From assembly GCF_900240275.1 (NCBI RefSeq), contig NZ_LT964761.1, forward strand, positions 1,387,388-1,451,387: a DNA stretch of 64,000 bases. The letters are read 5' to 3'. A program made the translations under genes and the position numbers. Below, piece after piece: positions 42,860 to 54,341 of this stretch (positions are counted from its first letter, which is position 1; every line of letters starts with the position of its first letter). The notes beneath the pieces are model-generated. The model had not been told where the DNA came from. It saw only the letters and a program-made list of their open reading frames with translations, and searched no databases. Source of the stretch: [Lactobacillus] timonensis (GTDB lineage Bacteria; Bacillota; Bacilli; Lactobacillales; Lactobacillaceae).

Positions 42860-44596
42860 ATGAAACAATCACGAATGTTAATTCCAACGCTGAAGGAAGC
42901 ACCAAGCGATGCGGAAGCGATCAGCCATCAAATGCTGGTCCGTGGTGGTTACATCTACCAGGTGTCTGCCGGTGTGTGGGCGTATTTGCCACTGGCACAA
43001 CGAATTTTGGCGAAGATCAACCGACTAATTCGTCAGCAAATGGACAAGTATGACGGGGTTGAAATGACAGCTCCTATTTTGTTGCCAGCTGATTTGTGGC
43101 AGAAGTCAGGTCGCTATGAATCTTACGGTGATAACCTGTTCAAGCTTGAAGACCGCAAAAAGCGTCCTTTCCTTCTGGGACCAACTCACGAAGAAACCTT
43201 TACGACGATCGTTCGCGATAGTCTGAAGTCGTACAAGAAACTGCCCCTCCTGCTATACCAAATTACTGATAAGTTTCGTGATGAGGAACGGCCTCGTTTT
43301 GGACTCCTTCGTGGTAAAGAGTTCATTATGTGGGATGGTTATTCCTTTACTGTTGACCGCGAAGGCCTCGATGTGGAATACGATCATATGGCAAAGGCTC
43401 TCCGTGCGATCTTTGACGAAGTCGGTTTAAACTACAAGGTTATCCTGGCTGATTCAGGGACGATCGGTGGCAAGGGGTCACAAGAATTCTCTGCACCAGC
43501 AGCAATTGGTGAAGACACAATTGTTTATACTGACGGTGGCTATGCTGCCAACCTGGAGAAGGCAACCAGTAAGTTTACTGAAAAGCAACAACTGGGTAAG
43601 CCAGGTGAGTTGACCAAGAAGGGAACACCGGGTGCTCATAGCGTCGACGAAGCAGCTGAAAGCCTGGAAATTGACGCGGACCAGATTCTTAAAGCGATGG
43701 TTTACATTGCCAAGGATGGTCAGGACGAGTCGCCAGTGATGGTCTTAATGCGTGGTAACGACGAAGTTAATGAGGTTAAGCTGACAGATGTGTTGGACGT
43801 TGATAGCGTGCGGCTGGCTAACGATGAAGAAATTGCGGCCGTTTTACCAGCACACGCCGGCTCACTCGGCCCGGTTGGTACTGCAGGGAAGCTGAAGGTG
43901 ATTGCTGACCAGCACATCAAAGGGATGGTTAACATGGCCTGTGGTGCCAACGAGGATGGTTACCACTACATTAACGCCAACTTTGACCGCGACTTCACAG
44001 TTGACCAATTTGCTGACGTTCGAAACGTCAAGGAAGGCGAGATTGGTCCGGATGGCTTCCCATTGAAGTTTACTAACGGGATTGAAGTCGGTCATATCTT
44101 CAAGCTTGGGACCCTCTATTCGCGTGCTTTCAAGGCCCAGGTTCTCAACAAGCAGGGGAAGGCTACCGACATTGTGATGGGCTGCTACGGGATCGGTGTT
44201 TCTCGGCTTCTGTCAGCGATTGCCGAGCAGAATAACGACGACCGCGGGTTGATTTGGCCAACATCAATTGCACCATTTGATGTTCACGTTATTCCAGTTA
44301 ACGTTAAGAATGATGAACAAATGAAGATGGCCAATGAAATTACAGCTGCCCTAGAAGATGAAGGTTATGAAGTTTTGATTGATGACCGGAAAGAACGGGC
44401 AGGCGTTAAGTTTGCTGATTCCGACTTGATTGGGCTGCCGCTGCGGATTACTGTCGGCAAGAAGGCCAAGGACGGAATTGTTGAGATTAAACTTCGCCGG
44501 ACCGGTGAAACCATTGAGGTTAAGCAGGAAGAAGTTGTTAACAACGTTCACATCCTCTTAAAACAAGCGGCTAGTGACCAGCAACAAAAAGACTAG
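42860..44596 (+). CDS. proS: Prolyl-tRNA synthetase
   Basis: A class II bacterial-type ProRS of 578 residues. Motif 2 and 3 regions are visible (RDEERPRFGLLRGKEFIMWDGYSF and GCYGIGVSRLLSAIAEQ). The editing (INS) domain occupies the middle (ILKAMVYIAKDGQDESPVMVLMRG). A C-terminal anticodon-binding domain follows. The SD is TTGAGGAG. Position between rseP and polC is conserved in Firmicutes. A terminator follows, before polC. Confidence 0.97.
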   Translation: MKQSRMLIPTLKEAPSDAEAISHQMLVRGGYIYQVSAGVWAYLPLAQRILAKINRLIRQQMDKYDGVEMTAPILLPADLWQKSGRYESYGDNLFKLEDRKKRPFLLGPTHEETFTTIVRDSLKSYKKLPLLLYQITDKFRDEERPRFGLLRGKEFIMWDGYSFTVDREGLDVEYDHMAKALRAIFDEVGLNYKVILADSGTIGGKGSQEFSAPAAIGEDTIVYTDGGYAANLEKATSKFTEKQQLGKPGELTKKGTPGAHSVDEAAESLEIDADQILKAMVYIAKDGQDESPVMVLMRGNDEVNEVKLTDVLDVDSVRLANDEEIAAVLPAHAGSLGPVGTAGKLKVIADQHIKGMVNMACGANEDGYHYINANFDRDFTVDQFADVRNVKEGEIGPDGFPLKFTNGIEVGHIFKLGTLYSRAFKAQVLNKQGKATDIVMGCYGIGVSRLLSAIAEQNNDDRGLIWPTSIAPFDVHVIPVNVKNDEQMKMANEITAALEDEGYEVLIDDRKERAGVKFADSDLIGLPLRITVGKKAKDGIVEIKLRRTGETIEVKQEEVVNNVHILLKQAASDQQQKD

Positions 44597-44616
44597 TGAA
44601 CGAAAGACGAAGAACA

Positions 44617-44651
44617 GACTGTGACAAAGTTAGTGCCACGGTCTCTTTTTC
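44617..44651 (+). terminator. Terminator between proS and polC
   Basis: AGACTGTG (44617-44624) pairs with CACGGTCT (44637-44644), then CTTTTTCTT. The polC Shine-Dalgarno sequence is about 20 bases later and no promoter fits between. Confidence 0.75.
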
Positions 44652-44683
44652 TTAGTAAGTTTTTGCGGAAAAGGAGGAGCCAC

Positions 44684-47600
44684 GTGGAATTAAGTCGGCA
44701 GGAATTATTTCAAAAGTTACTAGAGCAGGTTCAACTGGCCGATGCCAACGAACCAGCACTAGCTGATGGTCGGATTCAAGCGGTAGTTGTCCATCAGCAG
44801 TCTTCAAGCTGGGAGTTTCAGTTGACCTTTAACAAGATACTACCGGTAGCTGTTTACCGGCGACTTCGTGAGGCATTGGAAAATTCCTTTGATGGAATTG
44901 TTAAAGAAGTCCGACTGACGATTGCAACGCCAACGGATGAGCTAGACGAAAAATTATTGGTTGACTATTGGCCACTCGTTGCTAACCAGGTAGTGGGGGA
45001 TTCCCCAGTTGGTGCCGAAATGACGGCCCAGAGTATTCCGACCGTTAATGGACATCATGTTATTCTTACTGTTAGCAGCCAACAAGCGGCTAATTTCTTT
45101 GCAGATAAGCTAGTTCAGCAGCTCGGCGATGCGTATACCCGTGTCGGTTTCCCGTCCTTTAAGCTGACGGTCAAGGTCAACCAGGAGGCCTCTCAAAAAC
45201 GGGTGGCAGAGGTTCGTAAAAAACAAGCAGCCAAGGACCAGGACCTGGTCAAAAAAGCAATGGCTGAATTGGCGAAAAAACCTGCCAAACACCAAAGCGC
45301 GGCTCCTGCCGGGCCAGTAGTTCTTGGCAAGCCAATTAATCCCAAAATACCAGTTACCCGAATGGGAGACATTACTGACGAAGAGCGGAACGTTGTCCTG
45401 GAAGGATATGTCTTTAGCAAGGAAGTAACGGATATCAAGAGCGGCCGGCAGATCCTTGTTTTAGAAGTGACGGACTATACCTCATCGTTTGTTATTAAGA
45501 AGTTTTCTAACAGTGACACAGACAAGGCACTGTTTGCCAAGTTGGCTGAGGGTGACTGGGTGAAAGTTCGGGGACCAATCCAGGAAGATGCCTATATGCA
45601 TGACCTGACGATGATGGCCTTTGACATCAACCAGGTTAGTCACCGCTCGCGAGAAGACAAGGCGCCAGCAGGAAAGAAACGGGTTGAACTACACCTTCAT
45701 TCCAAGATGAGTCAGATGGATGCAACTAACACCATCACTGATTACGTCAACCAGGCACATCAGTGGGGGATGCCGGCTTTGGCAATTACCGACCACACTG
45801 ACGTTCAAGCCTTCCCGGAAGCCGCTCGTGCTGCTAAGGGACTCGATGATTTCAAGATGCTCTATGGCGTGGAAGCCAACCTGGTTGATGAGGGGATGCC
45901 AATCGTCTATAACCCGGACGATCATGACCTCCTTGATGCTGATTACGTTATCTTTGACGTGGAAACAACGGGGCTGTCCGCGATTTATGACAAAGTGATC
46001 GAATTGTCGGCAACAAAGATGCACCACGGTGAAGTGTTAGATCACTTTGACGAGTTCATCGACCCAGGATTTCCGCTGTCCAAGCAAACGATTGACCTTA
46101 CCAGCATTACTGATGATATGGTCCGCGGTTCCAAAAGCGAAAAAGAAGTATTTGACTTGTTTCGGGAATTCTGCAAGGGATCGCTCATTGCCGGACATAA
46201 CGTCTCCTTTGACCTTGGCTTCATGAATACCGGTTACCGGCGTCATGGGGAAAAAGAGATTGATGTGCCGGTAATTGATACCTTGCCGCTGGCACGGGTC
46301 TTGTACCCCCACCTGCGGTCTTACCGGTTGAACACCCTGAGTAAGAAGTTTGGGGTGGCCCTAGAACACCACCACCGTGCCAACTATGACGCGGAAGCCA
46401 CGGGTCACCTGCTACACCTCTTCTTAAAAGATGCAGAAAAGCAGTGGGGCGTAACGAAAGCTAGCCAGTTGAATAGCCACATGGGCGATAATGATGCCTA
46501 CCGTCACACACGGCCATCCCACGCGATCTTAATGGCGCAGACCCAGGCAGGCTTGAAGAATCTTTACAAGCTGATTTCCTTATCAAACGTTCGCTACTTT
46601 TCCCGGGTACCACGGATTCCACGTCGCCAGCTGGATAAATTACGTGACGGAATCTTAGTGGGAACGGCTTGCCACCGTGGTGAAGTTTTCACCGCGATGA
46701 TGCAAAAGGGCTACGAAGCAGCTAAGCAAAAGGCCAAGTACTATGACTACATCGAAGTGCAACCCAAGGCCAACTATGCACCATTAATCGAAGAAGGACT
46801 AATCAGCGACCAGGCCAAGCTAGAAGAGATCATCAAGAACATGGTCAAACTAGGTGATGACCTTAAAAAGCCGGTAGTGGCCACGGGTGATGTTCACTAC
46901 CTTAACCCAGAAGATGCGGACTACCGGCGGGTGCTGATTGCCTCGCAGGGTGGGGCCAACCCGCTAAACCATACGCAGCGGCCGGACGTCCACTTCCGCA
47001 CTACCGATGAAATGCTGGCTGATTTTGCTTTTCTCGGCGAGAAAACGGCGCAAGAGATCGTAGTCGATAACACCCAGGAGATTGCTGATTCGATTGAGAA
47101 AATTTCGCCGGTGGCACCAGGAACTTACCCGCCTCATATGGAAGGCGCTAACGACGAAATTACCAAACGGACTTACGACACGGCAAAGGCATGGTATGGA
47201 GACCCGCTGCCGAAAATTGTTGCTGACCGGATCAAGTTGGAACTGGATGCCATTATCAAAAACGGGTTCGCCGTCCACTATCTGATTGCTCAACGGTTAG
47301 TGGCTAAATCTAACAAGGATGGGTACCTGGTTGGTTCACGGGGGTCGGTTGGCTCCAGCGTGGTGGCCACTTTATCGGGGGTTACCGAAGTCAACCCGCT
47401 ACCGCCGCATTACCGCTGTCCAAAGTGTCAATATAGTCAGTTCTTCACTAAGGGGGAATATAGTTCCGGTTATGACCTGCCCGACAAGGACTGTCCAAAA
47501 TGTGGCACTTTAATGGTTAAGGACGGACAAAACATTCCGTTCCAAACCTTTTTAGGCTTTGAAGGGAATAAGGTTCCCGACATCGACTTGAACTTTTCTG

Positions 47601-49009
47601 GTGACTACCAGCCAATTGCCCACAACTACATGAAAGTGCTCTTCGGCTCGAAAAACGTTTACCGGGCCGGGACGATCGGGACGATTGCTGATAAAACGGC
47701 ATACGGCTACGTGAAGGCCTACGAGCGAGAAAACGATCGCGAATTCCGAAAAGCGGAAGAAGACCGTCTTGCAAAAGGGGCGACGGGTGTTAAACGGACT
47801 ACCGGGCAACACCCTGCCGGAATTATCATTGTTCCTGACGATAAAGAGATCTATGACTTTACTCCGGTGCAGTACCCAGCCGACGATCAGAGCGCTGATT
47901 GGGAAACCACCCACTTTGACTTCCACTCAATTCATGATAACTTGCTGAAGATGGATATTCTGGGGCACGATGACCCGACCATGATTCGGGAACTCCAGGA
48001 CTTATCAGGGGTTGACCCGAAGACAATCCCAATGGATGACCCAGGGGTCATGAGCCTCTTTTCTAGCCCAGAAGCACTAGGAGTAACGCCGGAACAGATT
48101 AACTCGCAAACCGGAACCCTTGGCTTGCCAGAATTTGGGACGCGGTTTGTTCGCGGGATGCTGGAAGAAACTCATCCGCAAAATTATTCACAACTCTTGC
48201 AGATTTCTGGCCTGTCACACGGGACGGACGTTTGGAATAACAACGCTGAAGATCTGATTAATAACCACGTGGCAACGATTGCTAACGTGATTGGTTGTCG
48301 TGATAACATCATGACCGACTTGATTAACTATGGGTTGAAATCAGAAAGTGCCTTTCAGGTAATGGAATCTGTTCGTCACGGCCGGGGGATTCCTGAGAAG
48401 TACCTCCCGGAAATGAAGAAGGTCAAGGTCCCCCAGTGGTACATGGATTCGTGTAGTAAGATTAAGTACATGTTTCCGCGGGCCCACGCCGCTGCCTACG
48501 TGCTGATGGCGTTGCGGATTGCCTACTTTAAGGTTTACTGCCCGTTGATCTATTACTGCGCCTTCTTCTCCGTTCGGGCTAGTGATTTCGATGTCGTTGC
48601 CATGTCACAAGGGAAAAACGCCGTTAAGGGCAAGATTAACGAGCTGGTCGAAAAAGAGCGCAACCATGACGCAACGGCCAAGGATAAGAATCTTGAGACG
48701 GTGCTCGATTTGGCTAACGAAATGCTAGAGCGCGGTTTTAATTTTAAGATGGTTGACCTCAATCGTTCGGATGCGACGAAGTGGCTGATTGATGGCAATT
48801 CGTTAATTGCTCCGTTCTCGGCAATCCCGGGATTGGGAATTAATGCTGCAAAGCAGATTGTGGCCGCTCGTGAAGAGCAGGAATTCTTATCAAAAGAAGA
48901 CCTGGCTAAACGGGGCCACGTTTCGCAGACGTTGATTGACTTTATGACGGATCAACATGTTCTAGATGGACTGCCGGATCAAAACCAACTTTCTCTCTTT
49001 GATTTTTAG
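44684..49009 (+). CDS. polC: DNA polymerase III alpha subunit, PolC type
   Basis: PolC (1441 residues) is the replicative polymerase of low-GC Gram-positives. It has an N-terminal domain, an OB-fold, a split PHP domain ([13 protein letters not shown]), an inserted DnaQ-type 3'-5' exonuclease ([22 protein letters not shown]), the zinc-binding region (CPKCQYS, CPKCGTL) and the Pol III palm ([11 protein letters not shown]). The frame opens at 44621 within the upstream hairpin, but AAGGAGGA lies before the GTG at 44684. Expression probably comes through the uppS-proS operon by terminator read-through. Confidence 0.97.
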   Translation: MELSRQELFQKLLEQVQLADANEPALADGRIQAVVVHQQSSSWEFQLTFNKILPVAVYRRLREALENSFDGIVKEVRLTIATPTDELDEKLLVDYWPLVANQVVGDSPVGAEMTAQSIPTVNGHHVILTVSSQQAANFFADKLVQQLGDAYTRVGFPSFKLTVKVNQEASQKRVAEVRKKQAAKDQDLVKKAMAELAKKPAKHQSAAPAGPVVLGKPINPKIPVTRMGDITDEERNVVLEGYVFSKEVTDIKSGRQILVLEVTDYTSSFVIKKFSNSDTDKALFAKLAEGDWVKVRGPIQEDAYMHDLTMMAFDINQVSHRSREDKAPAGKKRVELHLHSKMSQMDATNTITDYVNQAHQWGMPALAITDHTDVQAFPEAARAAKGLDDFKMLYGVEANLVDEGMPIVYNPDDHDLLDADYVIFDVETTGLSAIYDKVIELSATKMHHGEVLDHFDEFIDPGFPLSKQTIDLTSITDDMVRGSKSEKEVFDLFREFCKGSLIAGHNVSFDLGFMNTGYRRHGEKEIDVPVIDTLPLARVLYPHLRSYRLNTLSKKFGVALEHHHRANYDAEATGHLLHLFLKDAEKQWGVTKASQLNSHMGDNDAYRHTRPSHAILMAQTQAGLKNLYKLISLSNVRYFSRVPRIPRRQLDKLRDGILVGTACHRGEVFTAMMQKGYEAAKQKAKYYDYIEVQPKANYAPLIEEGLISDQAKLEEIIKNMVKLGDDLKKPVVATGDVHYLNPEDADYRRVLIASQGGANPLNHTQRPDVHFRTTDEMLADFAFLGEKTAQEIVVDNTQEIADSIEKISPVAPGTYPPHMEGANDEITKRTYDTAKAWYGDPLPKIVADRIKLELDAIIKNGFAVHYLIAQRLVAKSNKDGYLVGSRGSVGSSVVATLSGVTEVNPLPPHYRCPKCQYSQFFTKGEYSSGYDLPDKDCPKCGTLMVKDGQNIPFQTFLGFEGNKVPDIDLNFSGDYQPIAHNYMKVLFGSKNVYRAGTIGTIADKTAYGYVKAYERENDREFRKAEEDRLAKGATGVKRTTGQHPAGIIIVPDDKEIYDFTPVQYPADDQSADWETTHFDFHSIHDNLLKMDILGHDDPTMIRELQDLSGVDPKTIPMDDPGVMSLFSSPEALGVTPEQINSQTGTLGLPEFGTRFVRGMLEETHPQNYSQLLQISGLSHGTDVWNNNAEDLINNHVATIANVIGCRDNIMTDLINYGLKSESAFQVMESVRHGRGIPEKYLPEMKKVKVPQWYMDSCSKIKYMFPRAHAAAYVLMALRIAYFKVYCPLIYYCAFFSVRASDFDVVAMSQGKNAVKGKINELVEKERNHDATAKDKNLETVLDLANEMLERGFNFKMVDLNRSDATKWLIDGNSLIAPFSAIPGLGINAAKQIVAAREEQEFLSKEDLAKRGHVSQTLIDFMTDQHVLDGLPDQNQLSLFDF

Positions 49010-49025
49010 GTGGTTGTGGTAGCTG

Positions 49026-49054
49026 TTGCGCGGCAATGGTTGTGATGTTATAAT
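49026..49054 (+). promoter_or_regulatory. rimP-nusA-infB operon promoter
   Basis: TTGCGC, a 17-base spacer and an extended TATAAT (TGTTATAAT), just after polC. Transcription would begin near 49061. Confidence 0.85.
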
Positions 49055-49078
49055 GCTAATGTCTAATAACTCGTCGTG

Positions 49079-49106
49079 GAGTGAGCAGCAATGCTCGCTC
49101 TTTTTC
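49079..49106 (+). terminator. Leader attenuator before rimP
   Basis: GAGTGAGCA pairs with TGCTCGCTC (one U-G pair) with a GCAA tetraloop, then TTTTTCTT. It stands about 20 bases after the predicted transcription start and before the rimP ribosome binding site. Confidence 0.85.
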
Positions 49107-49137
49107 TTGCAATCAATTGAGACACGGAGGTGACATT

Positions 49138-49620
49138 GTGGCGACAGTAGTTGAAACGGTGACCGAGCTGGTTGCCCCAATTTTAGATGAATACCATTTT
49201 GAACTGTATGACGTTGAGTTTGTCCGGGAAGGCGGCAGTTGGTACCTGCGCGTTTACATTGACAAGGACGGCGGCATTACCCTTGAGGATTGTGCTAACG
49301 TTAGCGACGCACTTAGTGAAAAGTTGGATGCACTACCAGAGGATCCAATCCCGCAGCAGTACTTCCTGGAAGTTTCATCACCAGGAGCAGAACGTCCACT
49401 GAAGAAAGCCAAGGACTACCAGCGAGCAATCAATCAGTACGTTCATGTTTCACTGTACGCGCCCCTCAAGGGCCAACACGGGAAGAAGGTTTACGAAGGA
49501 ACGCTAACTAACGTGGATGAGGACACCCTGACCGTTGAGTACATGGATAAGACAAGAAAGAAAACGATTGAACTGCCTCGCAAGCAGGTGGCCCAGGCGC
49601 GCTTAGCAATTAAGTTTTAA
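49138..49620 (+). CDS. rimP: Ribosome maturation factor RimP
   Basis: RimP (160 residues) assists 30S subunit maturation. Family motifs are the [31 protein letters not shown] region (visible as [19 protein letters not shown]), [12 protein letters not shown] and the C-terminal SH3-like fold. The frame opens at 49081, but GGAGGTGA precedes the GTG at 49138. rimP-nusA-rnpM-ylxQ-infB-rbfA form one operon under the attenuator-containing leader. Confidence 0.96.
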   Translation: MATVVETVTELVAPILDEYHFELYDVEFVREGGSWYLRVYIDKDGGITLEDCANVSDALSEKLDALPEDPIPQQYFLEVSSPGAERPLKKAKDYQRAINQYVHVSLYAPLKGQHGKKVYEGTLTNVDEDTLTVEYMDKTRKKTIELPRKQVAQARLAIKF

Positions 49621-49634
49621 AGGAGTATCTGCCA

Positions 49635-50822
49635 ATGAGTACCAAAAAACAAAACCAGGAACTTCTTTCTGCAATGAATGTGTTGGAGAAGGAAAAGGGC
49701 GTAAAAAAGGACACGATTATTAAGGTCCTGACCGACGCCCTGGCCACTGCTTATAAGAATAACTACAAGCAGAACAAGGCCAACGTTAAGGTTTCTATTG
49801 ACCCCGACACCGGGGCCTTCAAGGTTTATGCTAAGAAGACGGTTGTCGATGAGGTTACCAATCCTCAAGAAGAAATCAGTCTGAAAGATGCTTACCAGAT
49901 TAGCCATGGTTATGAGCTGGGCGACGAGATTGACCAGGAAGTAACCCCTGCTAACTTTGGTCGGATTGCTGCCCAGGCGGGGAAGGGTGTTGTTCTCCAG
50001 CAACTTAAGAATGCGGAACGGCAAGTGGTTGCTGACCGTTATCACAAGTTGGAAAACGACATTGTTGATGCCATCGTTTCTCGAGAAGACAGCCGTTACG
50101 TATACGTGGAACTGCCGGACGGGACCGAAGCCGCAATGAATAAGCATGACCGGATGCCAAATGAAGAGTACCACGTTCATGACCACCTACAGGTTTACAT
50201 TACCCGGGTCAAGGACGTTAAGGAAGGCGAACGGATGCGGGGACCACAGGTCTTTGTTTCCCGAACTGCCCCTGACTTGCTGCGGCGGCTGTTTGAAAAA
50301 GAAGTGCCGGAATTTGCTGACGGTCCGGTAGAGATTAAGAAGATCGTCAGAGAACCCGGCGACCGCGCGAAGGTGGCAGTTTACTCAACGGACCCGAACG
50401 TGGATGCTGTTGGGACCTGCGTTGGACCACGCGGTTCACGTGTACAAGCCATCGTTAACCAGTTAGGTGGGGAAAACATCGATATTGTGGAATACGACGA
50501 AAACCCCGCCAACTTTATCGCTAACGCTCTGAATCCGGCGGACGTTGAAGACGTTATTTTTGATGAACAACCGGTAGAAGAGGTGCCTGCAAGTGATGCC
50601 GCTGAAACACCTAACGAAGAGGATGAAACAGAAGAACGTCCACGGCGGGCTTGCACCGTTGTGGTTCCTGACGATCAATTATCACTGGCAATTGGTAAGC
50701 ACGGCCAAAATGCACGGCTAGCTGCCAACTTGACGGGTTACAAGATTGATATTAAACCAGATAGTGAAATGGCAGCCGACGATGATTTGTCAGCCGATTC
50801 TGATGTTGACGACGAAGAATAA
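49635..50822 (+). CDS. nusA: Transcription termination/antitermination factor NusA
   Basis: NusA (395 residues) binds RNA polymerase and promotes pausing and intrinsic termination. The N-terminal polymerase-binding domain, an S1 domain, and two KH domains (DPNVDAVGTCVGPRGSRVQAI and LAIGKHGQNARLAANL) are visible. Between and after the KH domains there are acidic stretches (ETPNEEDETEE, DDDLSADSDVDDEE). In B. subtilis, NusA controls its own operon through a leader terminator, and a similar hairpin occurs here. Confidence 0.97.
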   Translation: MSTKKQNQELLSAMNVLEKEKGVKKDTIIKVLTDALATAYKNNYKQNKANVKVSIDPDTGAFKVYAKKTVVDEVTNPQEEISLKDAYQISHGYELGDEIDQEVTPANFGRIAAQAGKGVVLQQLKNAERQVVADRYHKLENDIVDAIVSREDSRYVYVELPDGTEAAMNKHDRMPNEEYHVHDHLQVYITRVKDVKEGERMRGPQVFVSRTAPDLLRRLFEKEVPEFADGPVEIKKIVREPGDRAKVAVYSTDPNVDAVGTCVGPRGSRVQAIVNQLGGENIDIVEYDENPANFIANALNPADVEDVIFDEQPVEEVPASDAAETPNEEDETEERPRRACTVVVPDDQLSLAIGKHGQNARLAANLTGYKIDIKPDSEMAADDDLSADSDVDDEE

Positions 50823-50852
50823 TTAAAATAAATTTGCAGCGGGGTGAAACAA

Positions 50853-51152
50853 GTGAAAAAGAAAAAAATACCGATGCGGAAAGATGTTGTGACCGGCCAG
50901 ATGCGTCCGAAGCGTGAGCTAATTCGGGTTGTTCGCAACAAGGAAAATGAAGTTAGCCTTGACCCAACCGGCAAGAAACCGGGTCGTGGAGCATACGTCG
51001 CAGTCGACGTCGCGGTCGCAGAAAAGGCGAAGGCTGAGCACACCTTTGATCAGGTCTTCAAGGTAAAACTGGATGACAGTTTTTATGATGAATTGATTAA
51101 GTATGCTGACCACCAGCAGGCTCGTCGTGAGCTGTTCAAAGATGAGAAATAG
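50853..51152 (+). CDS. rnpM: RNase P modulator RnpM (YlxR family, DUF448)
   Basis: A 99-residue basic protein with PMRKDVVTGQMRPKRELIRVVRN and KKPGRGAYV, the YlxR/DUF448 signature. The family binds RNA; B. subtilis YlxR has been shown to bind RNase P RNA and was named RnpM. Two nearby GTG starts are possible (50844, 50853); GGGGTGA is better spaced to 50853. It overlaps ylxQ by 11 bases and lies in the nusA-infB operon as in all Firmicutes. Confidence 0.92.
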   Translation: MKKKKIPMRKDVVTGQMRPKRELIRVVRNKENEVSLDPTGKKPGRGAYVAVDVAVAEKAKAEHTFDQVFKVKLDDSFYDELIKYADHQQARRELFKDEK

Positions 51153-51450
51153 TCACCAGCAAGTTCTCCAATTACTGGGGCTTGCTAAACGTGCTGGGCA
51201 ACTCACTAGTGGGGAGCCGTCCGTTGTCAAGGCGATTCGTAATGATGAAGCACGATTGGTCGTGTTAGCCAGCGACGCTGGTGCGGCAACGGCAAAAAAG
51301 GTTACCGACAAGTGTCGCTACTACCAGGTGACAATCACAACTGCGTTTACTGCAAACGAAATCAGTATTGCGGTTGGGGCTTCACGAAAGGTATTGGCGG
51401 TTACCCAAGCAGGGTTTGCTAAGAAAATGACTTCATTACTAAATAACTAA
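51142..51450 (+). CDS. ylxQ: L7Ae-family RNA-binding protein YlxQ
   Basis: A 102-residue L7Ae/L30e/S12e/Gadd45-fold protein. The stretch [25 protein letters not shown] and later [18 protein letters not shown] are characteristic. These proteins are thought to bind K-turn RNAs. The frame opens at 51103, but ATG 51142 (MRNSHQQVL) gives the usual N-terminus and lies within the 3' end of rnpM, implying coupling. infB starts 26 bases downstream. Confidence 0.92.
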   Translation: MRNSHQQVLQLLGLAKRAGQLTSGEPSVVKAIRNDEARLVVLASDAGAATAKKVTDKCRYYQVTITTAFTANEISIAVGASRKVLAVTQAGFAKKMTSLLNN

Positions 51451-51476
51451 TTAACCGAGATAAGGAGCGTGGACGT

Positions 51477-53861
51477 ATGGCCAAAGAACGAATTTACCAA
51501 CTAGCAAAAGAATTATCAATGCCGAGTAAGGCACTGGTCAAGCTGGCCAACGAACAGGGCTTGAAAATTAAGAGCCACATGTCATCAGTTACACCCGACC
51601 AGGCGGCTCAGTTGAGAAAAATTGCCAAGGGGCAATCGCAAAACAAGCAGTCACAGAAAAAGCAGGGCAACAAGCAACACCAAGCTGCTGACAAGAAGCA
51701 GGGTCAGCAACACCAGTCTGCCAATGCTAAGGCGAAGAAGCAGGGACAGACTACTAAGCATAAACAGCAGCAGAAGGGTTCAAATAACCAACGTCAACGT
51801 CCTGCTGACAAGAAAAAACACGAAAGCCGCTCTGAACGACGGCGGGAACGTCGTGCTGAAAAACAGCATAATGGCCAGAACAATAATGGTCAGCAAAGCA
51901 ACCGTAATCAGCAAAAGAATAACCACCAAGGAAACCAGCAAAATGGTAATGGCCGCTTTGGCGGAAGCCTGAACAACGGCAAGAACAAGAAAAAGAATCG
52001 TCGGCAAAACCGTCGTGATCGGCGAAAGAACCGACACAATAACAACCACCGCTTGCGTCAGGTTGAGCACAAGCAACCAACAGCGCGGAAGGACCGTCCG
52101 CTGCCAGACGTTCTGGAATACACGGACGGCATGAACGCTCAAGACCTTTCAAAGATTTTGCACCGTTCAACTGCCGAAATCGTGAAGAAGCTCTTTATGC
52201 TCGGGGTTATGGTTAACCAGAACCAGGCACTCGACAAGGACACGATTGAAATTCTGGCTGCCGACTACGGGATTGAAGCAAAGGAAAAGGTCCAAGTCGA
52301 CGTAGCTGACATCGACCAGTTCTTCAAGGAAAGTGAAGAAAATACCGAAAAGCAGGTTCCGCGGCCACCAGTAGTGACGGTCATGGGACACGTTGACCAC
52401 GGTAAGACGACACTGCTGGATAAGATTCGGCACTCTCACGTGACGGCCCACGAAGCTGGGGGGATTACTCAGGCCATCGGTGCTTACCAGGTAAAGTACA
52501 ACGACAAGATGATTACTTTCTTGGACACGCCAGGGCACGCGGCCTTTACCGAAATGCGGGCACGTGGTGCTAACATCACCGATATCACGGTCTTGGTTGT
52601 TGCCGCCGATGACGGGGTAATGCCACAGACGATTGAAGCGATCAACCACGCGAAGGCTGCTAAAACGCCGATTATCGTGGCGGTGAACAAGATTGATAAG
52701 CCGGGGGCTAACCCCGACCACGTTACCCAGCAACTGACAGAATACGGTTTAATTCCGGAAGACTGGGGTGGCGACACGATCTACGTCCAAATTTCGGCTA
52801 AGTTCGGTAAGAACATCGACGAACTGTTGGACATGATCCTTCTCCAGGCTGAAATGATGGAACTGAAGGCCAACCCTGACCAACGCGCTGCCGGTTCAGT
52901 TGTTGAAGCACGGCTTGATCAGGGGAAGGGTCCTGTGGCAACATTGTTGATTCAGCAAGGCACCATGCACGTCGGCGACCCGGTTGTTGTCGGCAATACC
53001 TTTGGTCGTGTCCGGACAATGAATAACGAAAACGGCCAGGCCATTGAAGCGGCAACACCATCAACCCCAGTTGAAATCACAGGGCTCAATGACGTTCCAG
53101 AAGCCGGGGACCGGTTCGTTGTCTTCCAAGATGAAAAGACGGCCCGTGCCGCTGGTGAAGAACGTGCCAAGAGAGCACTGGAAGAAGAACGTCAGCGAAC
53201 TTCTCACGTGACCCTTGATAATCTCTTTGCGACGATGAAGAAGGGTGAAATGAAGACCCTGCCGATCATCATTAAGGCGGATGTCCAGGGATCCGTTGAA
53301 GCCCTTGCACAGTCACTGCAAAAGATCAAGGTTGATGGTGTCCGGGTTGATATCATTCACAAGGCCGTTGGGGCTATTTCCGAATCCGATGTGACCCTGG
53401 CTGAAGCTTCCAACGCGGTCATCATCGGCTTTAACGTTCGGCCAACGCCAATTGCGCAGTCCGAAGCCCACGCTAACAACATCGATATCCGTCTGCACCG
53501 GGTTATCTACAACGCCATTGAAGAAGTTGAAGACGCGATGAAAGGGATGCTTGAGCCAGTCTACAAGGAAGAAGTACTGGGACAAGTTGAAGTTCGTCAG
53601 CTTTACCGCGCTTCTAAGGTCGGCACGATCGCCGGCGGGATGGTCACGAGCGGCAAGATTACTCGTGATTCTCAAGTACGGTTAATCCGTGACGGCGTGG
53701 TTATCTACGAAGGTGAGCTGGGATCACTGAAGCGCTTCAAGGATGACGTGAAGGAAGTTAAGCAGGGCTACGAATGTGGTTTGACGATTGCTAACTACAA
53801 CGACATTAAGGAACGCGACGTCATTGAAGCCTATAAGATGAAGGCTGTTCCGCAAAAGTAA
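51477..53861 (+). CDS. infB: Translation initiation factor IF-2
   Basis: IF-2 (794 residues) places initiator tRNA on the 30S subunit. It has an N-terminal IF2N domain ([24 protein letters not shown]), then about 150 residues of low-complexity Q/N/K/R-rich linker, a second IF2N domain, and the G domain with [23 protein letters not shown] and NKID. Domains II-IV follow to the end. The linker is variable in length between lactobacilli. The start follows AAGGAGCGTGGACGT. rbfA follows 15 bases later. Confidence 0.97.
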   Translation: MAKERIYQLAKELSMPSKALVKLANEQGLKIKSHMSSVTPDQAAQLRKIAKGQSQNKQSQKKQGNKQHQAADKKQGQQHQSANAKAKKQGQTTKHKQQQKGSNNQRQRPADKKKHESRSERRRERRAEKQHNGQNNNGQQSNRNQQKNNHQGNQQNGNGRFGGSLNNGKNKKKNRRQNRRDRRKNRHNNNHRLRQVEHKQPTARKDRPLPDVLEYTDGMNAQDLSKILHRSTAEIVKKLFMLGVMVNQNQALDKDTIEILAADYGIEAKEKVQVDVADIDQFFKESEENTEKQVPRPPVVTVMGHVDHGKTTLLDKIRHSHVTAHEAGGITQAIGAYQVKYNDKMITFLDTPGHAAFTEMRARGANITDITVLVVAADDGVMPQTIEAINHAKAAKTPIIVAVNKIDKPGANPDHVTQQLTEYGLIPEDWGGDTIYVQISAKFGKNIDELLDMILLQAEMMELKANPDQRAAGSVVEARLDQGKGPVATLLIQQGTMHVGDPVVVGNTFGRVRTMNNENGQAIEAATPSTPVEITGLNDVPEAGDRFVVFQDEKTARAAGEERAKRALEEERQRTSHVTLDNLFATMKKGEMKTLPIIIKADVQGSVEALAQSLQKIKVDGVRVDIIHKAVGAISESDVTLAEASNAVIIGFNVRPTPIAQSEAHANNIDIRLHRVIYNAIEEVEDAMKGMLEPVYKEEVLGQVEVRQLYRASKVGTIAGGMVTSGKITRDSQVRLIRDGVVIYEGELGSLKRFKDDVKEVKQGYECGLTIANYNDIKERDVIEAYKMKAVPQK

Positions 53862-53876
53862 GCAAAGGAGGACGCC

Positions 53877-54242
53877 ATGCCAAACAAACGTTACCGGGTT
53901 GACCGGTTGGCACAAGAGATTAAGCGTGAGGTCGACGACATTTTGTTAAAACGTGTTCGCGACCCACGGGTCCAGGGCGTCACAATTACTGACGTTGACG
54001 TCACTGGCGATTTGCAGCAGGCAACAATCTACTACAGTATTTTGTCAGAAAAGGCTTCTGACGGTGAAAAGGCGCAAGCCGGTTTGGATAAGGCTACTGG
54101 TCTGATTCGGAGCTTGCTGGGAGCTCGGTTGAATATTTTCAAGACTCCTGAAATCTCGTTTAAACGGGACCCATCGATCGCCTACGGTAGTCGGATTGAC
54201 CAGCTGCTCAACGAATTGCATAAAAAAGACCACGAATTTTAA
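53877..54242 (+). CDS. rbfA: Ribosome-binding factor A
   Basis: RbfA (121 residues) is a KH-like-fold protein needed for 30S maturation and cold adaptation. The family N-terminus RYRVDRLAQEIKREVDDILLKRVRDPRVQGVTITDV and the central YYSILSE segment are clear. AAAGGAGG precedes the ATG. A strong terminator follows; truB has a separate promoter element. Confidence 0.97.
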   Translation: MPNKRYRVDRLAQEIKREVDDILLKRVRDPRVQGVTITDVDVTGDLQQATIYYSILSEKASDGEKAQAGLDKATGLIRSLLGARLNIFKTPEISFKRDPSIAYGSRIDQLLNELHKKDHEF

Positions 54243-54260
54243 GTTAAAAATTCGTCAAAA

Positions 54261-54305
54261 AAACGGCTCCTGGAATTCGGCTAACCCGAAGTTCAGGAGC
54301 CGTTT
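54261..54305 (+). terminator. Terminator of the nusA-infB operon
   Basis: AAACGGCTCCTG-AATTCGG pairs with CCGAA-TT-CAGGAGCCGTTT, nearly perfect over 19 positions with a four-base loop. Only three Ts follow on the plus strand. A TATAAT box starts at 54310. Confidence 0.85.
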
Positions 54306-54309
54306 GCTG

Positions 54310-54315
54310 TATAAT
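54310..54315 (+). promoter_or_regulatory. truB -10 candidate
   Basis: A perfect TATAAT lies 16 bases before AGGAGG of truB, but no good -35 stands at 17 bases. Confidence 0.4.
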
Positions 54316-54341
54316 AAGCATGACAAATAAAGGAGGACGAA

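Noticed and set aside
49617..50186. Open frame of 189 codons on the minus strand opposite nusA
   Set aside because: Shadow of nusA; no start signal and low-complexity hydrophobic translation.
51600..52070. Repetitive-looking CAGCAG/AACAAC-rich tract, as possible repeat array or CRISPR
   Set aside because: It encodes the Q/N/K/R-rich linker of IF-2 in frame; units are irregular and there are no spacers.
52167..52733. Open frame of 188 codons on the minus strand
   Set aside because: It is antisense to the conserved IF-2 coding region and has no translation signals or domain.
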